A stretch of DNA of 64,000 bases, taken from CAWCDJ01 sp963796485 (GTDB lineage Bacteria; Acidobacteriota; Terriglobia; Bryobacterales; Bryobacteraceae). The notes beneath the pieces were generated by a model. It made no database searches. It was not told where the DNA came from and saw nothing but the letters and a program-made list of their open reading frames with translations. The stretch is taken from contig CAWCLV010000006.1 in NCBI GenBank assembly GCA_963796485.1, positions 124,001 through 188,000 on the forward strand, in the 5' to 3' direction. This document shows positions 27,573 through 36,932 of this stretch, one piece after another; position 1 is the first letter of the stretch; each line of letters starts with the position of its first letter. Both the position numbers and the translations under genes were made by a program.

Positions 27573-27636
27573 ACGCCTTCCCGATTGACGGCGCCGGCAA
27601 CTTGCGAAAGATTAGGGGTGACTGGGGATCGCCGCT

Positions 27637-27852
27637 ATGAAGATTCTGGATCGCTTCGCCACAGACAAGGAAGACGTCCGCCGCATGAGTGAGGCGGATC
27701 TGGCGCAAATGGGTATCCGGCTGCTCAACAAGCAGGACATCGTCCTGCAGTGCACAGCCTGCAAGGAAACGTGGACTCCGCAACTCGACGCGAACGGGAA
27801 GCTGCCGTTCGATTACTGGGTCTGTCCCGCGAACTGCAACCGCGTTACGTAG
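27637..27852 (+). CDS. Small zinc-ribbon-like protein
   Basis: 71 residues with a helical start (MKILDRFATDKEDVRRMSEADLAQMGIRLL) and a C-terminal LQCTACKETWTP...FDYWVCPANCN, two CxxC-like pairs that could bind one zinc. Cytoplasmic by sequence. I do not know a named function. It lies alone between the propeller and esterase genes; a long palindrome starts within its last codons. Confidence 0.7.
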   Translation: MKILDRFATDKEDVRRMSEADLAQMGIRLLNKQDIVLQCTACKETWTPQLDANGKLPFDYWVCPANCNRVT

Positions 27853-27902
27853 GGTAGGCCTCGTGGCCTGCCCGGCGCGCGGAGCGCGCCGGCCTACCCC
27901 AC
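27849..27902. repeat. Palindromic GC-rich repeat (GGCAGGCC family) with nested hairpin
   Basis: Outer arms GGGTAGGCC (27852-27860) and GGCCTACCC (27891-27899) enclose a 7-base inner stem (27874-27880 with 27884-27890, loop GGA). It lies at the convergent ends of the small zinc-ribbon gene and the esterase gene, and overlaps the first gene's stop. Confidence 0.8.
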
Positions 27903-27904
27903 AA

Positions 27905-29497
27905 TCAGTTCTTCCACCACCCGGCCACCGTGCCCGCGGGCATGCGGCTGAGGATGTACTGGGCCATTTCCTTCAAGCGGTCCGCCGCGTTCTCCGGACC
28001 CGAGTAGCAGTGGCCGCGCATCGCGCCGTAGACGAAGTAGCCCTCGTAGTGCGGGTCCTGCGTCGTTTTCATCCAGTCCTGGAGCTTGTGCACTCCATTG
28101 TTCAGAAAGAAATTGTCCGAGTCTCCTACGAATACACGCAGGCGGCCGACTAATTTCGGACCCACGTCCGCCCAGTTCCGCTCCAGGTAGTAGCGCAGGT
28201 CGTAGTGTTCTCTCCAGTACCGCGCTACCGCGGGGTCGATCACGCCGGTACGCTTATCGAACAGCGGTTGAAAGTAGCCGTCCTCTCCGATCGGTCCGAA
28301 GACGGCAGACCAGATGTCCAACTGCTCTCCGGAGCGGCCGCGAGTCCCGTTCACCAGTTCGAAGCGGTTCCGCTCCTCTGACGTCTGGCGGATTTGGCCG
28401 TTGATCTCCCGGCTGTTCACGGTCGGCTCCCGCCGCCATTCGTACTGCTTGTAGAACGCATTCGTATCGTGATAGATGTCAATACCCTCGACGTCCGAAA
28501 AGTCCACCGAATCGGGGCAGTACGACCACGTTCCGCCGTAAAAATCCGGGTGGAACACCTGCAGCGCGAGTGCTTCCCATCCGCCCGTGGATCCGCCCGA
28601 AAGCAGGCGCCCCCAGGGCTCCCGAATGACCCGGAAACGCTTGTCGATTTCCGGAATCAGTTCCTGGTGGAGCGCATCGCCATAAGGGCCCACGTTCACC
28701 GAGTTGACCGCGTAGGAATCGTCGAAATAGGGGTTGGGGTGCTGAAGCGTCACCACGATCATACGAGGGAAATCGTCGGCCAGCCACTCCTTGAAGAGGT
28801 CGCTGCCGGGCGCGAAGCGTAAGGGCGCGGCCAAAGAGAAGTGCCCCTGCTCGTAAAGCACCGGATACGAGATTCCGGTCTTCTCGTAATCGCGCGGCAG
28901 CAGCACGGTGGCCCCGAGGTAGATTGGCCGGCCCCAAAACTTCGTCAGGATACGGCTCTGGATTTTGAACCGCCGGACGTACCGGTCATCGGGCGGCACC
29001 TCGACCGGCGGGATCACCTGGTCGCAAAGCAGTTTCACCCGGTAGCCGTGAGCGGGGTCGAGCGTCACGCGCACCGGACGGCTGTAGAGATTGCCGGGGG
29101 AGCGGTTCCAGCGCTGGCCCTCCCACTGGTCGTCGTGCATCCACACCACGTGGCCGTCGGCGCGCCTGAATTCGGAGTAGACGTTGATTACGGCCTGAAC
29201 CGTGTACTCCCCTGCGGGGATTCCGCGCAGGCTTTCCACCGGCGTGCCCGGGTCGCCGGCGTCAATCACGGCGGATGATCCCGCGGTCAGCTTTTCGATA
29301 TCCCGCCCGAAGAACGGCACGCCAATGCGCCCAACCGCCAGCCGGGGCTCGTGTTGCGCATCGCGCGAAATCATCACGAACACGCGGCCCGTCAGCGGAC
29401 CCGCGCCGGCCGAAGCCGCGTAAGAAATCTCGAAACGCGTTTCGGCGCCGGAACACGCGAATGCCGCCAGCAGCGCGGCGCACCAAAGCTTCCACAT
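27905..29497 (-). CDS. Secreted esterase-like alpha/beta hydrolase
   Basis: 530 residues. A signal peptide (WCAALLAAFACSGAE) precedes a beta-rich N-terminal domain, then an esterase D-like alpha/beta-hydrolase domain. The nucleophile elbow is GGSTGGWEAL, a variant of GxSxG. A TWSYCPDSVDFSD block with a likely acidic residue and a late GHCYSG His complete a plausible triad. No close family with known substrate is recognised. Cell-surface or periplasmic hydrolysis of an ester is the best reading. Convergent with the small zinc-ribbon gene. Confidence 0.78.
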   Translation of the reverse strand: MWKLWCAALLAAFACSGAETRFEISYAASAGAGPLTGRVFVMISRDAQHEPRLAVGRIGVPFFGRDIEKLTAGSSAVIDAGDPGTPVESLRGIPAGEYTVQAVINVYSEFRRADGHVVWMHDDQWEGQRWNRSPGNLYSRPVRVTLDPAHGYRVKLLCDQVIPPVEVPPDDRYVRRFKIQSRILTKFWGRPIYLGATVLLPRDYEKTGISYPVLYEQGHFSLAAPLRFAPGSDLFKEWLADDFPRMIVVTLQHPNPYFDDSYAVNSVNVGPYGDALHQELIPEIDKRFRVIREPWGRLLSGGSTGGWEALALQVFHPDFYGGTWSYCPDSVDFSDVEGIDIYHDTNAFYKQYEWRREPTVNSREINGQIRQTSEERNRFELVNGTRGRSGEQLDIWSAVFGPIGEDGYFQPLFDKRTGVIDPAVARYWREHYDLRYYLERNWADVGPKLVGRLRVFVGDSDNFFLNNGVHKLQDWMKTTQDPHYEGYFVYGAMRGHCYSGPENAADRLKEMAQYILSRMPAGTVAGWWKN

Positions 29498-29562
29498 GGG
29501 GCAGATTGTACTGTAGCGCGGGCGGTGCGCGCGCGGGCTACGTTATCATGAAAAGAATCACC

Positions 29563-31020
29563 ATGATTCAAGACGTACTCACCGAGGGCCTGACCTTCGA
29601 CGATGTTTTGCTCGAACCGGCCTCTAGCGACGTACTCCCCGCCGAAGTCGACACCAAGACCTGCCTGACGCGCCAGATCGGTTTGCACATTCCGATCGTC
29701 TCCTCGGCCATGGACACCGTGACCGAATCGCACCTGGCGATCGCCCTCTCCCAGCAGGGGGGAATCGGGGTCATCCACCGGAACATGCCGATCGAGCGGC
29801 AGGCGGAGGAAGTGGACCGCGTCAAGCGCAGTGAGAGCGGCATGATCGTGGATCCCATCACGATTGGCCCGGACCGCACCATCGCCGAGGCGCAGTCGCT
29901 GATGAGCCGCTTCCGCATCTCCGGCGTCCCGGTTACGGCCAGGGACGGCAGGCTGGTCGGGATCCTCACCAACCGCGATCTTCGTTTTGAAAACCGCTTC
30001 GATCTGCTGATCTCGGACGTGATGACGAAGGAGAACCTTGTCACGGTCCCGGTGGGCACTACGCTCGAACAGGCCGAGGCCATCCTCCACAAGCACCGCG
30101 TGGAAAAGCTGCTGGTGGTGGACGACAACTACAATCTGAAGGGCCTGATCACCGTCAAAGACATTCAAAAGAAGCTGAAATATCCGAACGCCGCAAAGGA
30201 TAGCCAGGGGCGGCTGCGCGTCGGAGCCGCGATCGGCGCGACGGGCGATTTCCTCGAGCGCGCGCAGGAACTCATTTCCCGCAAAGTGGACGTCCTGGCG
30301 ATCGACACCGCCCACGGCCACACCACCCGCGTGATGAACGCCGTGAAGGCCATCAAGAGCAAGTTCCCGGAAGTGCAGCTCATCACCGGCAACGTGGCCA
30401 CCTACGAGGGCGCGAAGGAACTGATCTCGCTGGGCGTGGACGGCATCAAGGTCGGGATCGGCCCAGGCTCCATCTGCACCACGCGCGTAGTATCGGGCGC
30501 CGGGGTCCCGCAAATCACGGCGATTTCGGAATGTTCGCGGGCTACCCGGGAAGCAGGCGTGCCGCTCATCGCGGATGGCGGCATCAAGTTCTCGGGCGAT
30601 ATCACCAAGGCGATCGCGGCGGGCGCCGACACCGTCATGATCGGCAGCCTGCTTGCGGGCACGGACGAGAGCCCCGGCGAAACCATCCTCTACCAGGGCC
30701 GCACGTTCAAGACTTACCGCGGCATGGGCTCGATGGGTGCGATGGCGCAGGGAAGCTCGGACCGTTACGCGCAGGACCCGAACTCCAAGCTCGTGCCGGA
30801 GGGCATCGAAGGGCGGGTTGCGGCCAAGGGTCCGCTGTCGGAGCTGGTCTACCAGTTGGTCGGCGGCCTGCGTTCCGGCATGGGCTACTGCGGAGCGCAC
30901 AATATCGGCGAACTGCAGCGGAAATCGCGGTTCCTGCGGATTTCGCCGGCCGGGCTTCGCGAAAGCCACGTGCACGACGTCATCATCACCAAGGAAGCCC
31001 CAAACTACCGCGTCGAATAA
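29563..31020 (+). CDS. guaB: IMP dehydrogenase
   Basis: 485 residues. It oxidises IMP to XMP with NAD, the committed step of GMP synthesis. Start MIQDVLTEGLTFDDVLLEP is typical. The catalytic loop GIGPGSICTTR has Cys305, the same number as in E. coli. CBS pairs occupy about 90-205 (VMTKENLVTVPVGTTLEQAEAIL) and GMGSMGAMAQGSSDRYAQ gives the flap. I prefer ATG at 29563; another at 29548 adds MKRIT. It stands alone, divergent from the esterase gene. Confidence 0.97.
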   Translation: MIQDVLTEGLTFDDVLLEPASSDVLPAEVDTKTCLTRQIGLHIPIVSSAMDTVTESHLAIALSQQGGIGVIHRNMPIERQAEEVDRVKRSESGMIVDPITIGPDRTIAEAQSLMSRFRISGVPVTARDGRLVGILTNRDLRFENRFDLLISDVMTKENLVTVPVGTTLEQAEAILHKHRVEKLLVVDDNYNLKGLITVKDIQKKLKYPNAAKDSQGRLRVGAAIGATGDFLERAQELISRKVDVLAIDTAHGHTTRVMNAVKAIKSKFPEVQLITGNVATYEGAKELISLGVDGIKVGIGPGSICTTRVVSGAGVPQITAISECSRATREAGVPLIADGGIKFSGDITKAIAAGADTVMIGSLLAGTDESPGETILYQGRTFKTYRGMGSMGAMAQGSSDRYAQDPNSKLVPEGIEGRVAAKGPLSELVYQLVGGLRSGMGYCGAHNIGELQRKSRFLRISPAGLRESHVHDVIITKEAPNYRVE

Positions 31021-31050
31021 ATACCGTTGCAGCCAACACCCCGGATGGAC

Positions 31051-31182
31051 GGGCTTGAAAGCCCGCGCCGACTCAATTTCTGCCGAGGCGTGGGCTCATT
31101 TCTGTTCCATTCGCGTCCCCGCGGGCCCCACGCTATGTGGGGCAGGTTTCAGCCTGCGCGGGGCTTTAGCCCGCTGCCACAT
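31051..31182. repeat. GC-rich hairpins of a second repeat family after guaB
   Basis: A 6-base stem hairpin at 31051-31064 and a longer palindrome at 31135-31182 (ATGTGG to CCACAT) that contains the stems GCAGG...CCTGC (31142-31157) and GGGCT...AGCCC. They fill most of the gap between guaB and the next gene. A related GCAG...CCTG hairpin is at 49439-49488. Purpose unknown; they could end guaB transcription. Confidence 0.7.
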
Positions 31183-31227
31183 ACGTTTGCGGCAAGTCGG
31201 CACCGCCCCGATCAGAAATGCCAGCAG

Positions 31228-31557
31228 CTAGTTGACCGTGTGGCTCCGCTCGCGAATGGCGGTGCCCACGGTTTCGCCGAGCACCTGCGCGCCGGGGAAG
31301 ACTTTTCCTTTCACGGTGACTCGCGACCCGCGGGAAGGGACGCCCGTCCCCGAAATGATGTAGATGCTGCCGGTATTGTCCTGCACCTGGTAGCCGCCCT
31401 TTCCGAGCAGCCCGACCGAGTTCACCACCGTGCCGGTCACCTGTACCGTCTGATTGCGATAACGCGAGGGGTCGGCATTGATTTTGCCGATCTTCACCGA
31501 GCCGCAAGCCGCCATCAGCAGCGCAGCCGCGGCCAGGAGTATTTTCCGTTTGAACAT
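31228..31557 (-). CDS. OB-fold lipoprotein
   Basis: 109 residues. A lipoprotein signal (ILLAAAALLMAACGS) is followed by a small beta-barrel with INADPSRYRNQTVQVTGTVVNSVGLLG, YQVQDNTGSIYII and GSRVTVKGKVF, the pattern of tRNA_anti-like OB-folds, as in small bacterial lipoproteins. No catalytic residues are seen. It lies between guaB and the Rieske gene and is divergent from the latter. Confidence 0.8.
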   Translation of the reverse strand: MFKRKILLAAAALLMAACGSVKIGKINADPSRYRNQTVQVTGTVVNSVGLLGKGGYQVQDNTGSIYIISGTGVPSRGSRVTVKGKVFPGAQVLGETVGTAIRERSHTVN

Positions 31558-31654
31558 TGGGCCTCTGTTGTGCGGGACGCGCCGGTGTGCCCCGCGGGTT
31601 TCGGTGCTTAAGCGAGTTTAATCCAAGCCATTCACTTGATGCGAAACTGGAAGC

Positions 31655-31960
31655 ATGGCATTCCAGAAAGTCGCTCAGCTTTCCGCGCTGCCGCCGGATT
31701 CGGTCACGGAGGTGATGGTGGATGGCCGGCCGTACGCCATCTGCAACGTAGGCGGCTCGGTGCGCGCGCTCAGCGGGGTTTGCGTTCATCGCGGGGGGCC
31801 TCTCGGCCAGGGGCAAATTCATGAAGGGCGCGTGGTCTGCCCGTTCCACCTCTGGGAGTTCGACTGCGCCACGGGCGAGAACGACTTCGACCCCGCCAAG
31901 CGAGTTCCTACCTTCGAGGTGAAAGTCGAAGGCGACGACGTTCTGCTTCAACTGCCCTGA
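31655..31960 (+). CDS. Rieske [2Fe-2S] ferredoxin-like protein
   Basis: 101 residues, a single Rieske domain. Cluster ligands are Cys43 and His45 in GVCVHRGGPL, and Cys62 and His65 in VCPFHLWEFD. It has no membrane segment, so it is a soluble electron carrier of the type that serves oxygenases or nitrite-type reductases. No oxygenase is nearby. It ends one base before mutM and is likely co-transcribed with it. Confidence 0.93.
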   Translation: MAFQKVAQLSALPPDSVTEVMVDGRPYAICNVGGSVRALSGVCVHRGGPLGQGQIHEGRVVCPFHLWEFDCATGENDFDPAKRVPTFEVKVEGDDVLLQLP

Positions 31961-31961
31961 T

Positions 31962-32756
31962 ATGCCGGAACTTCCGGAGGTCGAAACCGTAGCCCGCTCC
32001 ATCGCTCCTCTGATCGGGCGGCGCGTCGTTTCCGCCGAGTTCCGCTGCCTGCGCATCCTGCGCGGCGGCGATCCGGACGAAATGGCGGCGCGGCTCGCAG
32101 GCCGGCGGATCAAGGCCATCCAGCGCTACGGTAAGTTCATCCTGATCTCGATCGAGGGCGGCGGGTACCTGATCGTGCACCTGGGAATGACGGGGCGGCT
32201 GCTGCTCGGCGGGGCTCCCGGGAAACACACCCATGCGATCCTGACGTTCGACCGCGGAGTTCTACTGTACGACGACAGCCGCCAGTTCGGGCGGCTGCAA
32301 TTCAGCGAGAATTTCCCCGAGCGCGTGGCGCGCCTCGGCCCGGAGCCGCTCGAAGTGAGTTTCGCCGATTTCGCGCGCGCGCTGAAGCGGCGGAAGACCA
32401 GGATCAAAGCGCTCCTGCTGAACCAGGATTTCCTGCGCGGTATCGGAAATATCTACGCCGATGAATCCCTCCACCGCGCCGGCATTCATCCTCTTGCGCT
32501 GGCGTATCGCCTCCGGGGCGACCGTCCGGGAAGGCTGTACGACGCGATCCGGACCGTCCTGCAAGAGGCGATCGACGCCGGCGGTTCCTCGATCTCGGAC
32601 TACGTCGATGCGGAAGGGCGTAAGGGATTCTTTCAGATCCAGCATCGCGTATACCAGCGCGAGGGCGAGCCTTGCCCGGAATGCGGAACTCCCATCCGGC
32701 GGGTTCTTGTTGTACAGCGGTCCTCTCATTTTTGCCCCAATTGTCAGAAACGTTAG
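31962..32756 (+). CDS. mutM: Formamidopyrimidine-DNA glycosylase
   Basis: 264 residues. It removes 8-oxoguanine and related lesions and cleaves the AP site. PELPEVE gives catalytic Pro2 and Glu3; the conserved Lys lies in GKFILI. HLGMTGRLL and RRVLVVQRSSHFCPNCQKR, with CPECGTPI, form the C-terminal zinc finger. Full length for the family (E. coli 269). Starts one base after the Rieske stop. Confidence 0.97.
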   Translation: MPELPEVETVARSIAPLIGRRVVSAEFRCLRILRGGDPDEMAARLAGRRIKAIQRYGKFILISIEGGGYLIVHLGMTGRLLLGGAPGKHTHAILTFDRGVLLYDDSRQFGRLQFSENFPERVARLGPEPLEVSFADFARALKRRKTRIKALLLNQDFLRGIGNIYADESLHRAGIHPLALAYRLRGDRPGRLYDAIRTVLQEAIDAGGSSISDYVDAEGRKGFFQIQHRVYQREGEPCPECGTPIRRVLVVQRSSHFCPNCQKR

Positions 32757-32914
32757 TTTCTATACCGTTGAAACCGAACGGAATCGGCTAACGTCGTTAC
32801 AGGTACAAAGGACCCTTTTGGATGCGCTGGACCATTGAGCGCAAGCATTTTCAAAGTTAGTTTTTTTATTTTGGGGCTTTCGTAATATTTTGCGAGAACG
32901 AGGAGATCTCTGAC

Positions 32915-33544
32915 GTGAAACGCATCAGCCGCTACCTTCCACTGGTTGCCGTGCCGCTTTTCTGCATCCAGTTCGCCCACGCGCAGAGTGGGTTTGATGT
33001 AAACCTTGGCTTTGGTTCGTACCATGCCAAATCGACAGGTACGTCCATCGACACTTTCGGCGACGGTACGCTTTACCCGACTCCGTCGCTCGGTGGGTTC
33101 TTTCTGGGATTCGGCGGGAACCTGATGCTGTGGCAAAAGGCGGGCGTGGGGTTCGAAGCCAGCCTCCAGCCGAACAAGCCGGATTACGCCGCATTGCAGG
33201 CCCGCACGACGTTTTGGGATATCAACGGCATCTACATGCCGGTAACCACCAAGAGGGCGTCGCTCCAGTTGCAGGGCGGTATCGGCGGGGCGAACATGAA
33301 GTTCTACTACAACTCCCAATATTGCGACCAGTTCGCGGGATGCTCGAGCCAGAATCAATACCTCGAAAGTTCGAACCACTTTCAGGTGCACGGCGGGGTT
33401 GGCGTGCAGCTCTATGTGACCGACCACGTCTTCATCCGGCCGCAGTTCGATATCCACTATGTTCACAATTTTTACCAGTTCGGAACAAACTGGGTGCCGG
33501 GCGCGACGGTTTGGGTGGGGTACAGTTTCGGCGACCGGCCGTAG
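32915..33544 (+). CDS. Outer-membrane beta-barrel protein
   Basis: 209 residues. A signal peptide ends at FAHAQ; then alternating beta strands (GFDVNLGFGSYHAK, GGFFLGFGGNLMLW, GVGFEASLQPNK, ASLQLQGGIGGANMKFYY, FQVHGGVGVQLYVTDHVFIRPQFDIHYV) end with a terminal aromatic strand (ATVWVGYSFGD). It fits an eight-strand OmpA-like barrel common in acidobacteria. No ligand is known. Start ATG at 32915 follows a GAACGAGGAG box. Confidence 0.82.
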   Translation: MKRISRYLPLVAVPLFCIQFAHAQSGFDVNLGFGSYHAKSTGTSIDTFGDGTLYPTPSLGGFFLGFGGNLMLWQKAGVGFEASLQPNKPDYAALQARTTFWDINGIYMPVTTKRASLQLQGGIGGANMKFYYNSQYCDQFAGCSSQNQYLESSNHFQVHGGVGVQLYVTDHVFIRPQFDIHYVHNFYQFGTNWVPGATVWVGYSFGDRP

Positions 33545-33548
33545 CGAA

Positions 33549-33609
33549 AACCGCTCCCGGGGGTCGCGGCTCAGAAGGCGTTACCGGGTCGCGACCGCAG
33601 GAAGCGGTT
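33549..33609. terminator. Nested inverted repeat between convergent genes
   Basis: Outer arms AACCGCT (33549-33555) and AGCGGTT (33603-33609) and inner arms GGTCGCG (33562-33568) and CGCGACC (33590-33596). It lies between the outer-membrane protein gene and the convergent zinc-ribbon gene and could act as a two-way transcription stop. No T-run is present. Confidence 0.5.
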
Positions 33610-33623
33610 AGCGGCCTGCCCTC

Positions 33624-34379
33624 TTACTCGTGAACGGCCCGCGCGGGCTCGCCGGTTAGATCTTCGAAAGAGGCCGGCGGATTGTAGTAGAGAATCCGCT
33701 GGCAACTTTCACAGGCCAATATCTGGTCGCCCTTTTTCAAATCCTGAAAAAGCTGAAGCCGCATCGCCATGTTGCAGACGCTGCACCGGCCCTCAACGGC
33801 CTCCGCCACGCCGATTCCGCGGCGGTTCTTGCGCACTCTCTCGTAGCGCTGGTAAACGGCGGCGCCGATCCCTTTGACCAGATCCGCCCTCTCGGCTTTG
33901 AGATCGGCCGCGGCATTCTCGTCCACCGCAGTGCGCTCCCGGGTCTGCTGCTTTTCGGCCTCGACCTGCGTCTTCTCGGCCTTGAGCGCCGCCTCGGCCG
34001 CCTTGACGTTCTTGTCGAGCGGTTCCGATTCACCCATCAGTTCGAGGATGCGGTCTTCCGCACGGCGAATTTCCTTCTGGCAGAACTCGATCTCATTCTG
34101 AAAGGCCCGATACTGATCGTTGGTCTTGGCCTCCAGCATCTGGTCTTTCAGTTTGGAAATCTTCTGGTCCTGAACCTGGATATCGCCCTCGCACTTTTTG
34201 CGTTCCTTCTGGTTGGCCGCAAGCGCCGCGCGATCGGCTTCGAGCTTTCTCTCGTGAGCCCCCAGTTTCTTCTCGATTCCGGCGATGTGAACAGGGAGCG
34301 ATGAAATCTCTCGGGTGAGGTCCGCAAGGCGTAGATCAATTTCCTGTAAGCGGATCACCAGTTTCAGGTCGGGGAGCAT
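33624..34379 (-). CDS. Coiled-coil protein with C4 zinc ribbon (CdsZ/DUF164-like)
   Basis: 251 residues. Two long antiparallel coiled coils (about 10-175) precede a C-terminal C4 zinc ribbon (GRCSVCNMAM ... LACESCQRILYY), the layout of the CdsZ family. Its members act with type III secretion substrates in chlamydiae, but bacterial homologues outside that group are functionally unassigned. The ATG at 34377-34379 overlaps the murJ 3' end by 44 bases, so translation may be coupled. Confidence 0.88.
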   Translation of the reverse strand: MLPDLKLVIRLQEIDLRLADLTREISSLPVHIAGIEKKLGAHERKLEADRAALAANQKERKKCEGDIQVQDQKISKLKDQMLEAKTNDQYRAFQNEIEFCQKEIRRAEDRILELMGESEPLDKNVKAAEAALKAEKTQVEAEKQQTRERTAVDENAAADLKAERADLVKGIGAAVYQRYERVRKNRRGIGVAEAVEGRCSVCNMAMRLQLFQDLKKGDQILACESCQRILYYNPPASFEDLTGEPARAVHE

Positions 34380-35997
34380 TCCTAATCGCAGTGTAGCATG
34401 CAGCCCGGAGCGCCTCCAGTTCCGGAATCCCGAGTATCCCGCCGACGAAATAGAAAACCCCCGCCCCGGCGGCGATGCCCAGCCCTACCTCGGCCAGGAG
34501 GGCGAACCTGCCGTGGGTGAAGACTTGGTGGACGCCCCGCCGCGCGGCCCAGCACGCCGCTCCCATTACCGCGGAAGCAAGCAGGGCCTTCCATGCAGTA
34601 ACGGCCAACCGCCCGCCGTGAAGGCCGCGAACCCGGGTATTGAGAATCCAGAACAACGCGGCGCCGCCGGCCAGCGCAACCACCGAGGTCGAAAGCGCCA
34701 GTCCCGCATGCCCCATGGCGCCGTGCTTCACCAGGGCTTCGGCAAGCGCGAGGTTCAGCGCGATGGAAGCCACACTCACCAGGGCCGGCGTCCGGCCGTC
34801 GCCCAGTGCGTAGAAAGCGGGAGCCAGTACCTTGATGAACGCATACCCCGCCAGTCCGGTGCTGTACCATGCCAGCGCAACCGCCGTCTGATGCGTATCG
34901 AAGGCGTCGAATTTTCCACCCTGGTATATAGCTCCGATCATGCTTTCCCCGAGGATGGCCAGCCCCACAGAGGAAGGGATCGTCAGCAGCAAGACCGTCC
35001 CGAGTGAACGCGCGAGCGCCTCCCGGAATTCGTCCATGCGGTCGGCGGCGGCGCTTCGCGAAATGGCCGGCAGGGTGGCCGAGGCGATCGCCACTCCGAA
35101 AAGCCCCAGCGGAAGCTGCATGAAACGGAACGCATAGGCCAGCCAGCTGACCGGGCCATTGATAACGTGTCCCGCCGTATCCGTGATGTTCGACGCGAAG
35201 TTCGTATTGACGATGATGTTGATCTGGACCGCGGCATTCCCCAGCACGGCCGGAAGCATCAGCCCGGAGATGCGGCGCAGCCCCGGATCCCGCAGGTCCA
35301 GCCTGGGCCGGTAGGAAAAACCCGCCCGGTACAGGCTCGGCAGCTGCCACAGTAGCTGGAAGAGGCCTCCCGCCAGCACGCCCGCGGCCATGCAGACGAT
35401 CAAACCCTGGTGGAACGAGCGCCCGATGGTGAAACCGGCGGCCAGCCCGACCGCGACCGACCCGATGTTGAACATCATCGAGGCCAATGCCGGCACGCCA
35501 AACCGGTCGCAGGCGTTCAGCACCCCCATCGCCTGAGCCGCCAGGCTGACCAGCAGCAGGAACGGGAACATGACGCGGGTGAGCAGCACCGCCAGCTCGA
35601 ACTTGCCGGGAACCTTTTCGTAACCCGGCGCCATCAGGCGGACGAGTTCCGGCGTCCAGACGATTCCCAAAACGCAGAGCAGGCCGACCACGATCATCAA
35701 TGCGGTGGCTACCACGTTCGACAGTTCGCGGGCCTTGCGTTGATCTCTTCCCGCGAGGTACTCGGCGAAGACGGGGACAAACGCGGAGGAGAGGGCGCCC
35801 TCTGCGAAGAGGTTTCGAGTGAGGTTGGGAATCCGCATTCCCAGCAGAAATGCGTCGTAGGCGGCGCCGGCCCCGAACAGCCGCGCCATCACCATTTCCC
35901 GAACCACCCCGGTGATGCGGCTCAGCGCGACGGCCGCGGAGATGGTCCCCGCGGAGCGGAAAAACCCGTGCTCCGCCTGCCGCCTGGTTTCGGGCAC
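34336..35997 (-). CDS. murJ: Lipid II flippase MurJ
   Basis: 553 residues, about 14 membrane helices. It flips lipid II across the inner membrane for peptidoglycan synthesis. Family blocks: SRITGVVREMVMARLFGAGAAYDAFLLGMRIPNLTRNLFAEGALSSAFVPVF at the start, and ASATLPAISRSAA and GESMIGAIYQGGKFDAFDT later. The first motif shows it is the full-length orthologue, in contrast to the shorter paralogue at 13.7 kb. The 3' end overlaps the zinc-ribbon gene; the PfkB kinase gene lies one base downstream. Confidence 0.95.
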   Translation of the reverse strand: MPETRRQAEHGFFRSAGTISAAVALSRITGVVREMVMARLFGAGAAYDAFLLGMRIPNLTRNLFAEGALSSAFVPVFAEYLAGRDQRKARELSNVVATALMIVVGLLCVLGIVWTPELVRLMAPGYEKVPGKFELAVLLTRVMFPFLLLVSLAAQAMGVLNACDRFGVPALASMMFNIGSVAVGLAAGFTIGRSFHQGLIVCMAAGVLAGGLFQLLWQLPSLYRAGFSYRPRLDLRDPGLRRISGLMLPAVLGNAAVQINIIVNTNFASNITDTAGHVINGPVSWLAYAFRFMQLPLGLFGVAIASATLPAISRSAAADRMDEFREALARSLGTVLLLTIPSSVGLAILGESMIGAIYQGGKFDAFDTHQTAVALAWYSTGLAGYAFIKVLAPAFYALGDGRTPALVSVASIALNLALAEALVKHGAMGHAGLALSTSVVALAGGAALFWILNTRVRGLHGGRLAVTAWKALLASAVMGAACWAARRGVHQVFTHGRFALLAEVGLGIAAGAGVFYFVGGILGIPELEALRAACYTAIRNAPRPETGDPLTGN

Positions 35998-35998
35998 G

Positions 35999-36928
35999 TT
36001 ATTCGACGCGCCGGATTTCCACCTGCCGGTAGATCTCCTGCGTCTGTTCGAGGGTGGCGAAACTCATGCCGGGCAGGCGGGCGGACGCGGTCCCGGCCGA
36101 AACGCCCCAGCGCAAGGCGTCGGCGGGGTTCGATTTGCGCGCCATGGCCCAGACGTAGCCCGCGGTCAGCGCATCGCCCGCGCCGATCGGGCAAACGGCA
36201 TCGATGCGCGGCGGCAAGGCTTCGATCAGGCCATCGGCATATGCCCCCACGGCGCCGCGGCTGCCGAGCGAAAGCACGACCGACTCGGGCCCCATGGTGC
36301 GGATGCGCCCGGCGGCTTCCAGGTAGTGGGTCCGGGTCAGCAGCGCGCGCCCTAGCAGGCGCTCGGCCTCCTGCTGGTTCGGAGCGACCACCGTGGGCCG
36401 CGCCTCGATGCCGTCGCGGAGCGCGTCCCCGCCGGCGTGAAGCAGCGTCTTCACCTTCTTCGAGCGTGCCAGGGCGATCAGTTTGCCGTAAAAATCGGCC
36501 GGTGCGCCCGGAGGCAGGCTGCCGCACACCATCAGCCATTCCGCCGAAGTCAACGCCGTGCGGATGGTCCGCTCGATGCGTCCCAATTCCGTTTTGGAAA
36601 TGGGCGGCCCGGCCTCGTTCAGGTTCACGGTCAGCCCGTGCCTGTCGGTGATGGTCAGGTTGGTGCGGATTTCGTTGCGGATCGGGACCACGGAGATGCA
36701 ATAGCCGCAGTCGGTGAGATGCGTCTCCAGGCGCTTGCCGGAATCGCCCCCCGAGGTCAGGACAGCCAGCGTCCGGCCGCCGAACGAACTGATCACGGCC
36801 GAGGCATTGATCCCCCGCCCGCCGGCCGATTCCCGGCTGGATTTAATGTAGGCCCGGTCCTCAAAGGCGAGGCGGTCTACGCTGATGATCCGGTCGATCG
36901 CCGGATTGATCGTGACAGTGACAATCAA
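35999..36928 (-). CDS. PfkB-family 1-phosphofructokinase-like sugar kinase
   Basis: 309 residues of the ribokinase/PfkB fold. MIVTVTINPAIDRIISVD, AGGRGINASAVISSFGG (sugar site), the CGSLPPGAP block and CPIGAGDALTAGYVWA with the catalytic Asp. The VTVTINPAID start is typical of 1-phosphofructokinase, LacC or FruK rather than ribokinase. The phosphate acceptor substrate is not proven. It lies upstream of murJ and just downstream of the methyltransferase gene (4 bases), in a likely operon. Confidence 0.9.
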   Translation of the reverse strand: MIVTVTINPAIDRIISVDRLAFEDRAYIKSSRESAGGRGINASAVISSFGGRTLAVLTSGGDSGKRLETHLTDCGYCISVVPIRNEIRTNLTITDRHGLTVNLNEAGPPISKTELGRIERTIRTALTSAEWLMVCGSLPPGAPADFYGKLIALARSKKVKTLLHAGGDALRDGIEARPTVVAPNQQEAERLLGRALLTRTHYLEAAGRIRTMGPESVVLSLGSRGAVGAYADGLIEALPPRIDAVCPIGAGDALTAGYVWAMARKSNPADALRWGVSAGTASARLPGMSFATLEQTQEIYRQVEIRRVE

Positions 36929-36932
36929 GTCT

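Noticed and set aside
29275..29562. Extended N-terminus of guaB
   Set aside because: The extra codons overlap the divergent esterase start and are not conserved; MIQDVL is the family start.
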